64,000 nucleotides of DNA. It comes from Forficula auricularia (lineage: Eukaryota; Arthropoda; Insecta; Dermaptera; Forficulidae). The first letter of the stretch is position 1; the number at the start of each line of letters is the position of its first letter. Positions 56,522 to 64,000 of the stretch are shown piece after piece. The stretch is taken from positions 124,001 to 188,000 of the forward strand of contig JALMQS010000264.1 in the NCBI GenBank assembly GCA_024734495.1, read 5' to 3'. Made by a program: the position numbers and the translations under genes. Under the pieces are notes generated by a model. That model saw nothing but the letters and a program-made list of their open reading frames with translations, had not been told where the DNA came from and searched no databases.

Positions 56522-56923
56522 AGATCACCATATACATTAGGAAGTGAATTAAGTCAAATTAAAGATAAAATTCCGAAAAATGAAAAATCCGGTGTATATA
56601 AATTGACATGCCAAGATTGCAATGCAACTTATATAGGAAAAACGGAAAGAAATTTATCCATTAGGATCAATGAACACAAGAGAGCCTACAAATTAAAATA
56701 TGAAAATTATGCATTTGCAGAGCATTTAAATGCTAACAATCATAGTTTTCCAGATCAATCCAAAATTAAATTGATCAAAGAAGTCAATGACCCCTTAATT
56801 CTTTCTTTAAAAGAATCCATTGAAATTTTAAAATCCTTGGAAAAAAGCCCAATTGAATCTTTAAATGAAAAACTAGAAATTATCAATGACCCTTTTTTAA
56901 AAACATTCCATTCATTCAGGTAA
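56522..56923 (+). pseudogene. Penelope-like retroelement GIY-YIG endonuclease C-terminus
   Basis: A 133-codon open frame without its own start: residues read FRSPYTLGSELS before the window of the domain, then SGVYKLTCQDCNATYIGKTE, then RINEHKRAY, EHLNANNHSF. GVY and YIG spaced by ten residues are the hallmark of the GIY-YIG nuclease. The C-x2-C just before YIG and the two histidines (HKRA, NNHSF) fit the Cys/His motif typical of Penelope-like elements, whose endonuclease sits at the protein C-terminus. The frame ends with TAA at 56923. Upstream the reverse transcriptase is missing: the copy is cut off at an ATT microsatellite (56476-56500). A 3' region with a family A hammerhead follows at 57081. 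Confidence 0.88.
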
Positions 56924-57080
56924 AACTCATTAGAAAATGCCTAAACAAAAGAGCAACCCAGATATTGAGCCAGTTATATTCTAATCTCCCAAGAAGAAAC
57001 ATGAAGAAAAAGACATTATATATTTTTCAAAATTTTCTATGTATAAATCTTAATTTGTAACTAATTTGAAATATTTGTGA

Positions 57081-57123
57081 TAGACTGATGATGAAGGCAA
57101 TGCCTTCGAAACTATAGTCTCTA
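57081..57123 (+). ncRNA. Hammerhead ribozyme, family A, in PLE 3' region
   Basis: Helix I TAGA/TCTA, core CTGATGA, extra T, helix II GAAGGC/GCCTTC, GAAA, helix III C-G with loop TATA, GTC. Identical over the motif to 1814-1856. Located 158 bp after the stop of the PLE endonuclease frame and followed by the tail CAGAAGACTCTC. Confidence 0.82.
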
Positions 57124-57407
57124 GAAATAATTAAAAATTATTTTATTTAAAAAACAGAAGACTCTCTCATTTTATTTTATTTTTTAACCTAATATAATAC
57201 ATATATTGAACAAAAATAGAAGACAAGACTAAAAAACAAAAAAAATCGGTATTAAAATATATTTATTTTCAAAATGCCATCCATCTATGCCACAAAATCG
57301 AATCTCAGGGGGCTGAAAATTCAGCCCCGAGATTTAATAAATAAAGGATTCAATTTTTCGATATGTTATTTACATATTAGACTAAGCCATTTTGTCACAA
57401 TATATAT

Positions 57408-57658
57408 CAGTGGGGTGACTTTTCAAACAGGGGAGGCTGTCCAAAAAAAGCCCTTCATATTTTTAAATTTTATTTTATTCTTCCGTTCTGTTTTTGCAAA
57501 TTTCATCGAAAATGGTAATAATGTATATAATGGAATTTTACGTTATTTTTCAAATTTAAAGTGACATTTTTTATGACACAGTATGAAAATATACTCTCAA
57601 TGTTTTGAAATTTTAGGGATGCGCAGCATCCACAGCATCCACGGACCGCACAGAACTG
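57408..57658. mobile_element. hAT-like MITE
   Basis: Starts CAGTGGGGTGACTTTTCAAA and ends GGACCGCACAGAACTG; ends are weakly inverted. Inner GGGATGCGCAGCATCCACAG resembles 50580-50600. Target duplication not convincing. Confidence 0.5.
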
Positions 57659-57772
57659 ATATTTTATATGTATAGGTATTTGTATCAAGCAAAGGATACA
57701 ACATCATTGATTTTTAAACAGCTCTGGAATATTCGGTAAAACAAAACCTTTTCAATTATATATGGTAAAAAC

Positions 57773-57958
57773 CGTGGGGTGATCCGCGATTGGAAGTAGG
57801 TGTACACCTCTTTGGAAGTATTTTGGAAGTACTTGGAAATATTTGGAAGTACTTGGAAATATTTGGAAGTACTTGGAAATATTTGCAATTACTTGGAAAT
57901 ATTTGGAAGTACAAGTGGAAGTAGGTGTACAGCATATTAGATCACGGTTCACCCCTCG
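57773..57958. mobile_element. MITE with 8-bp target duplication and minisatellite body, short copy
   Basis: Ends CGTGGGGTGATCCGCGATTG and ATCACGGTTCACCCCTCG. Flanked by the perfect duplication GTAAAAAC (57765-57772 and 57959-57966). The body is about five units of the same 20-bp repeat as 24950-25540, in the opposite orientation. It sits inside a truncated family B tail (57690-57764). Confidence 0.87.
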
Positions 57959-58229
57959 GTAAAAACACTTGGTATTTAATCAGACCATTTTTTTTCAATC
58001 AAAATAAGTAGCTGAATGTGTGTGTATGTGTGTAAACTTTTATAAAGGATGATATATATTATATTTTAAGTGAATTTGAAAAATTATAGATATGCGGGGG
58101 AGGGAGGATGTTCTTTATATAATATTAAAGATAAATTTATTGGAAAAAAGAAAACCCAAGAGTCGCATGAAAGAGAGAAATAGAGAGAAAGGGAGAAAAT
58201 AAATACAGTGAAATACGTTTGATGTCACA

Positions 58230-58680
58230 GCCGAATGGATGAGGGATCGAGGAAAGAAACGCGGGCCACACCAACATCCATCCACGGAGGGGGGGGGGGT
58301 GTCAAGTTATAAACCAGGGATTTCCGGATTAGGCTTCATTCTCGGCGGCTTTCTTCTTCTTTTCCTATCTCTTTTTTTTTACCCCATTTTATTTTTTGAT
58401 AACCTCCCTGGAGCGACATTTGGTCATTCAATCACTCGCCTTGCTTGATGACTCAGTACTTTAAAGAGGTTAGCCATTCGGGGGTTTATATATATCGAAA
58501 CCGGAATGGAGGAGAGTGGGATAATTTATCTCACCTACGGCTACGGGGGCCTGAGGGTTTACGGCCCGTGAAGCCAAGCCAACTTACCCGAAAGACTTTA
58601 TCGATGTTAACCCATTGCGCTTGGCTTGGCCTCGCGATAATTTCGACACCTTCGTGAAACATTTCCAACGGTTTCTCAAA
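58230..58680. other. Balanced-composition stretch, unassigned
   Basis: Contains a G9 run (58287) and a GC-rich part (58530-58640) with the inverted pair GCCAAGCCAA and TTGGCTTGGC. No protein or RNA family recognised. Confidence 0.2.
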
Positions 58681-59422
58681 AGCACTCAAAAAAATTTCAT
58701 GTCGAGAGAGAGAAGGACCGAAATCGCATTATTCTTTAATTAAGATTACATTTCGTTGCTGATCTTAAAAAACCTCGTAAGTCTTAAATTCATTGTTTGC
58801 CAAAAAACAAGAAAACCCATTTTAAACAACAATACATACATACAAATACAATGCAATATTTATTATTTGTCCGTAGCGCGAAATTAAATTGGAACAGAAT
58901 AATAAAGTTTCAAAAGACAGGTGTGCCGTGGAAAGTTGGTCGGTATAAACGTATAATACGTATTTTACCAAAAATCGGACTTACGAGGTTTTGTAAGATA
59001 TATAAAGGGGTATTTAAATTTTTGTTGAGGGAAATATAATCTCTTTCTCTAAATCAATCTATAATCTCTGATTGGAATTAACTCATCATTCGTCAAAGAC
59101 GATATAAGTCATACATCACAACTAGGATTTATGTCTATGTTAATATATGAGTGGGATCAAGTACGCGCTGGAATAATAATTGATTGTTTACTTTATTTAT
59201 GTTTATATTTTTTATTTATTAATAAATAATTAAAAATACTTTTAATAATTAATAAATAATTAAAAAATACTTTCAATTATTAAAAAATAATTAAAAAATG
59301 CTTTTAATTGAAAATATTTTGTTTTGCCGAGAGAGGTAGACATCACTGAGGTTGTTTTCATGCTTGATACTAATAAACATATTATACCAAATATAAATAT
59401 GTGTATATATAATTTATTTGTT

Positions 59423-59460
59423 AGAAGCTATAGTTTTTAAGATTTGACCTTCATCAACAT
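59423..59460 (-). ncRNA. Hammerhead ribozyme remnant, family B
   Basis: Minus strand GTTGATGA, GAAGGTCAAATCTT, AAAAACTATAG: core and GAAA both mutated. Confidence 0.4.
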
Positions 59461-60382
59461 ATTTTACCTGTTATTTCTCCCGAGTTCAAATACCCGATTG
59501 AACGTCGGTAAATTCGGGTTAGTGATGAGCAAAGCAAGACCAAGACTGCAAGACCAAGACCAATTCTGCTCATCACTAATTAATATAGGCAGAGGGTGTG
59601 TTTGTAAAGCCTTCTATATGGTGTTTAGAAAGTCCTGATCACTTTTAAGAAAAATATTATTGTTATTTTGTTTTTGAGTATTAATATTAGTCCCCATTGT
59701 GTAGGTGTGAACTTACCAGTGAGGGGCTCAATCATGTGCTGCTTGAATGTGAGCTAAACAAAAAGTAGACACAATTGCTATACTGTGAAATCAACGAAAG
59801 TGTAAAATTCCCAATAAATAGTGATTATCTTTTGTCCTTGTGTGAGTGCAGTGAAAAAGTTGTGATGGCTCTTCAGAGATTTGTACTAAGGGCTAGTGTA
59901 AATATTTAAAATTATAAAATAATACAAAGAATGTGATTGGCTAAATGGTTCTGACCAAAAGCCCAGGAAGGGGGGAAAAAAACATTCTCCCTTTAAAAAA
60001 AAAAAAAAAAAAAAAATAATATTAGTGATGAGCAAAGTCTTGGTCTTGGTCTTGCTTTGTTCATCACTAATTCGGATTGTCGTAAAAGCAAGCTATTGTT
60101 GTGATATGTCTTTTCGCCATGTTACATAAGTCTACGCGGAAGCATTAGACTTATGTAATTACGGAAATAACAAAGTTTGACCTGATTATAATGATACTTA
60201 AGCGCTGAGTTTCTGATAATCAGGGCGGATGACATACGATCATAAGGCCTGTCTGGATACCCTTCCTCTGTACTTATTCTCAATAAACCTTGTATTAAAT
60301 AATATATTTGCTATAATTATTTAACAACCCCTAAGTATATTATAACACTATTCAAATAACAAATGTTCATATTGCTAATTAA

Positions 60383-60425
60383 AGAGACATATGATGAAGG
60401 TCAAATCTTGGAAACTATAGTAGAT
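60383..60425 (+). ncRNA. Hammerhead ribozyme remnant, family B
   Basis: ATATGATGA, GAAGGTCAAATCTT, GGAAACTATAGT. C3 lost. Inactive. Confidence 0.4.
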
Positions 60426-61356
60426 GACAAATAAATTATATATATGTAGAAAGAGATCAAATAAACATTTCAACTGGGAATAAATCTGGATTTTGTCGAA
60501 TTGTTAGGCACTGTTACATCCGGATATTTCACAGGAAATTGGTCAACAACAAATACACATGAACTGGATAAAATAATGTTCAACAATGAATACGCGTTGT
60601 TCTTGGGAAAACGACATGTTTACGAAACTGTGAACTCCGCTATACTACAGACGTTACGTGGCCAGTACACATTACAATGACCCCTAGATTTGTTATCGGT
60701 AATACCAGTGGTATTGTCTTGTGGTAGCCGATAGAAATAATTCAAAAATACTAATATTTACAGACACATTTATTTCGATGTGCGCGATTTTCGATCGCTA
60801 TACTTATACAAAAGGTGCTCATTTAATAGTATAAGGATATATCAAAATTCTTTGGAAGAATTAAATAGCTAAAAACTTTAGTAAAATTTGAATAAATTCC
60901 ATATTTTTTTTATTTTTTTTTCTCGGTGTATTATTTACAACATATGAACTGAACGCAGGGTGATTTCAATTACCCCTAAAAAGAACACTTTTTTCTACTC
61001 TCCACTATAGATTGTTATTTTTTTCGACTGAAACCGAATGAATGGAACAAGGAAACAATTCAATTTATATTCAAATAGGTATATATTGGACATGGGAATG
61101 GAAAAAATCTCCGTTGTGTCGGCCACAGGGTTTCTATTTTAGATATGGGGAGCTTTGTACATGTATATATATCGAAATGTTACGTTACGTTGGAAATATT
61201 CATACTAATAAACATCCATTAAATAGAAAATAGTTTTTTAGGAGGGGGATACTATAGGTATACTAAAATCGATAACGGAAATACTTTCAGTGAAAATGGA
61301 TTCCCCAATAAACTTTTTAAAGTGCACTTAAAATGTTAAAGGATTGTTTTTTAAAC

Positions 61357-62079
61357 CTACTCTTATTAAACGAGCAAAAATTGTTTATATATTTGTTTGT
61401 ATCTTAGTACTATTTTGAAAAAGGCTCTACCGATTTTGATGAAACAAATTCTATTAACAAGTTTTGAGGATTAGAAAGCGACCTGGTTAGGCCTGTACCT
61501 CGACAAATTTCATCTTAATTGATCTTTTCTTAATTAAAGTAATTATTGATAGATAAAAATCTCAATAAAAAAGGTTTTTTTACATTTTTTTCAAATATGT
61601 TATATTTTTAATTGGTTTTTTAATTTTAAAACCTACTAATAGGTTATAGCAAATATTAATATATTATGTTAAAATTAGGAACTTTTTGTTTGCTTTTAAT
61701 TAACAGGTGTCTAAATCATAACATTACAGGTGTGTTTACAAATAAAGTGGTTGAAGTGGCTTTTTTTTATATAACTTAGAAATAAATCTTATTTAATTTT
61801 GTTTTTTTTTTCAGATCCTATACGATTATTTTTTTTTATTATTATTTTCCTATTTATTTTTTTATAATGTTTATCAATATGAACGAATGTGCGCAAATTG
61901 GTGTACAAGAAAACAAATATACACATAATATGTGGACCACTAGAAAGCTAGAAATGCAAAAACTGAGTACGGGGTAGGGCGGGGCGGAGCGGGGGTGCCG
62001 TGGTGCGGGCGAGGTGTGTGGTTTCAGGAGGGGGGGGGGTCAGGGGTTACCGTGCATCGCTCGGTGGGTCCAGGTACTA
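61357..62079 (+). mobile_element. Helitron-like element
   Basis: Starts CCTACTCTTATTAAACGAGC, same interior as 47253-48020 (for example CTACCGATTTTGATGAAAC), ends with hairpin CCGTGCATCGCTCGG (62050-62064) and TCCAGGTACTA. 723 bp, non-coding, G-rich near the end. Confidence 0.55.
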
Positions 62080-62367
62080 TATTGAATAAGTCAAGTAACA
62101 GAATGTTATTTCTGGAAATGCACTTTTTGAAATCTTCAAATTCCAATTTTAATATTTTACCTATTTTACAGTGTATAGAAACAAACAAGTCAAATCGAGG
62201 GCAAAAATATAAATAATTCGGATTAAAGCTAAAGTATTGGAGATACAAAAAAATGTATATGTACTTTTTTTTAGGAAATTTGATAAATTATATTTTTTAT
62301 CTGAATTAATAAAGTAAAGAGTGTGTAGTTTCACAGTGAATAAAATAAAACTCAAAGAGGTTTATAC

Positions 62368-62410
62368 AAACTCAATATATTTCGGATTATTAGTCCATCA
62401 TCAGGAGTTT
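62368..62410 (-). ncRNA. Hammerhead ribozyme, family H, left arm
   Basis: Minus strand, same sequence as 62795-62837. Core complete. Sense orientation for mbl. Confidence 0.72.
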
Positions 62411-62499
62411 ACAGGTTAAAAACCAATAATATTTGAACATGTGATCACAAAACATAACATCTAAATCAAACGTACCAATATAACACAAGAAAAACATCA

Positions 62500-62666
62500 T
62501 TTTTTTTTGGCTTTTCGGTCTTTCTAGCCATAAGTCATTTACGATACTATTTATTTTATTTAAATTTGTCCCTACCCTGGGGGTCAGATTTTAGCCGGAT
62601 GCCTCGAGTCGGATTCGAACCCGGGTTCACTTAGTTAGGAGGAAGACACGCTACCACCGACCCCCC
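62500..62666 (-). mobile_element. tRNA-derived SINE, family 1, copy c
   Basis: Minus strand box B GGGTTCGAATCCGAC and end GACCGAAAAGCC plus poly(A), as in copies at 23208 and 23481. An extra TTATTTTATTTAAATTTG piece interrupts the body. Confidence 0.7.
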
Positions 62667-62794
62667 AATAAGGAATTTAAATTTAAATTCATTATTGTTA
62701 AATGTTGATGTTTTTCTTGTATTATATTGGTACGTATGATTTAGATGTTATATTTTGTGATCACATGTTCAAATATTATTAGTTTTTAACCTGT

Positions 62795-62837
62795 AAACTC
62801 CTGATGATGGACTAATAATCCGAAATATATTGAGTTT
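62795..62837 (+). ncRNA. Hammerhead ribozyme, family H, right arm
   Basis: Helix I AAACTC (62795-62800) pairs fully with GAGTTT (62832-62837). Core CTGATGA 62801-62807, extra T, helix II GGA/TCC (short), GAAA 62822-62825, then TATATT, in which ATATAT is self-complementary and could form helix III only between two molecules. Cleavage expected after T62831 (an AUU triplet, slower than GUC by known rules). Confidence 0.7.
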
Positions 62838-63312
62838 GTATAAACCTCTTTGAGTTTTATTTCATTCACTGTGAAACTACACACCCTTTACTTTATTAAT
62901 TAATATCATGTTTCACCTAAAACCTACACCACTTTCCCTAAGTAAAATTTTTTATCTGAACAATTTTTTTCGTATCTGTTATAGTTGTCGATATATATGC
63001 AAAAAACTGAAAAAGTGTACCTTTTTTCCAAAATGGCTGCTCAAGCGTAAAAGATTTCGACGGGGACTTTTAGTATGTTCAATGGGAAGCCGTAATAAAA
63101 GCATGTATACCAAAATTCAGATCTTTATCGATTAATATTTTTATCAATTATTTTATTGGATTGCTAAATATGAGAAAATTCCAATATACATATTTTATAG
63201 TTTTCAGGTTCGATTCGCGTTTTAAGGTTTCCAGAGCACAAAAAGTGTCTAAGAAAATCACAAGAGGGAGTCATTCATGGTCATCGATTATATCCGAGAT
63301 TGAATCTATCTA

Positions 63313-63757
63313 TCTACTCTTATTAAACGAGCAAAAATTGTTTATATATTTTTGTATATTTTATTATTTTGAAAACGGCTCTACCGATTTTGATGAAATT
63401 CACGTGTTAGAAGATTTTTGAGCTTCCAATTCGATCTGTCATGGTCTCATCTTCGTCTAAATTATTTTTAATGGGTTTTTTGTTAATTGAAATACTTATT
63501 CACAGGTGGTTGTCTTGATAAAAATGTATAATTACATTTTTATTCAATTTCCTTTTAATAAATAATTGGTTTTTCAATTTTAAATCTCACAAAGATTTTA
63601 TACCAAATAAAATTATATACCTATTAAAAGTAAGCAATTAATTGAGCGAGTTTATGAGGGGTTCAGGGGAGTCCAAGGGGGTCCAGGGGGATGTACTATA
63701 TATATTTGTATTTCTATCAGAAAAAGTTACCGAGCATCGCTCGGTAGCTACAGGTAA
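63313..63757 (+). mobile_element. Helitron-like element, short
   Basis: Starts A/TCTACTCTTATTAAACGAG, contains AACGGCTCTACCGATTTTGA, and ends with hairpin CCGAGCATCGCTCGG and CTACAGGTA. 445 bp. Confidence 0.55.
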
Positions 63758-63769
63758 TTTTTAATTATA

Positions 63770-64000
63770 ATTCAGAAGGATGTTTTTTTTACCTACCCTG
63801 GAATCGAACCCGAGTGTAAAATACCAATTGGCAGACAATTGGGCAACCCTGTGAGATAAACCTCTCTTTGACATAAGAAAACGCTCTAAATATTTCACTA
63901 AAATTTTTAAAATTTCGCTGTCTCCTGATTTTAAATTTAAGCATATAGCCATGCCATAAAATTTGAATAAAGGTGGTTGAGTGTTTCGAATTTTGAAGCT
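63770..64000 (-). mobile_element. SINE family 3, truncated by window end
   Basis: Minus strand: TATGGCATGGCTATATGC, TTGCCCAATTGTCTGCCAAT and box B CGGGTTCGATTCC (about 63792-63804), parallel to the copy at 6590-6930. Confidence 0.5.

Larger units (their letters stand above)
59300..60480. mobile_element. Family B foldback, decayed
   Basis: Left end TTGAAAATATTTTGTTTTGC and TACTAATAAACAT; right side has ACAAATAAATTATATATA mirrored against TATATAATTTATTTGTTAGA. Two hammerhead remnants. The interior has the inverted pair AGTGATGAGCAAAG (59520) / TGATGAGCAAAGTC (60024) and a poly(A) run at 59994-60016. Confidence 0.5.
62305..62905. mobile_element. Family H foldback with a central SINE
   Basis: Ends TAATAAAGTAAAG(A)GTGTGTAG and CTACACACCCTTTACTTTAT. 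Arms of about 180 bp are nearly identical inverted copies with intact hammerheads in both. A family 1 SINE (62500-62666) separates them. Confidence 0.75.
30129..64000 (-). other. mbl: mbl upstream intron (at least 33.9 kb, partial)
   Basis: Everything upstream of exon A in gene orientation. The preceding exon (end of finger 1, start of finger 2) is not recognisable here, so this is either one long intron or contains exons too diverged or non-coding to see. Stretches 37100-39750, 44250-47120 and 53460-55230 show no gene or repeat I can name, only AT-rich DNA with microsatellites. Confidence 0.7.

Overview
The window looks like insect (arthropod) nuclear DNA: very AT-rich, full of microsatellites and transposon relics, and almost free of genes. 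The order of insect cannot be told from the sequence. The one recognisable host gene is muscleblind (mbl), an RNA-binding splicing regulator with CCCH zinc fingers, on the minus strand. Three consecutive, phase-0 internal coding exons are present: 29955-30128 (end of the second zinc finger plus linker), 19451-19645 (proline-rich linker) and 8255-8470 (zinc fingers 3 and 4). The introns between them are 10,309 and 10,980 bp. The start of the gene lies beyond position 64000 and its end lies beyond position 1, so nearly everything else here is intronic.

The introns are packed with mobile elements. The dominant theme is an unusually rich set of hammerhead ribozyme (HHR) motifs. I find about 30 copies or remnants belonging to about a dozen sequence families. 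Many have a hand-checkable helix I, a CUGANGA-type core, helix II, GAAA and a very short helix III. They sit mostly in pairs, one on each arm of palindromic (foldback) elements of 0.2-2 kb. One family lies just downstream of a Penelope-like retroelement (PLE) GIY-YIG endonuclease fragment (56522-56923), which fits the known association of hammerheads with PLEs. Three families (called I, J and L here) replace core bases C3 and G8 by U3 and A8. Those two bases form a Watson-Crick pair in the folded ribozyme, so this is a compensatory core change.

Other elements: two copies of a hAT- or P-like MITE with inverted termini, perfect 8-bp target duplications and a 20-bp minisatellite as its body (24909-25574 and 57773-57958); a Helitron-like family with a 5' TC start and a 3' hairpin (36348-37099, 47253-48020, 61357-62079, 63313-63757); at least three tRNA-derived SINE families; hAT MITEs, one with a perfect 8-bp duplication (51941-52117); fragments of SANT/Myb-like transposon proteins; and a possible solo LTR at about 40137-40737.

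Layout: 1-8254, mbl intron after exon C (PLE tail palindrome, foldbacks, SINE); 8471-19450, intron with foldback 2, nested I/B foldbacks and J foldback; 19646-29954, intron with families D, E, G, M, I and F and the large minisatellite MITE; 30129-64000, long upstream intron with I, C, Helitron-like, hAT, PLE and H elements. Minus-strand hammerheads are in the sense orientation of the mbl pre-mRNA.
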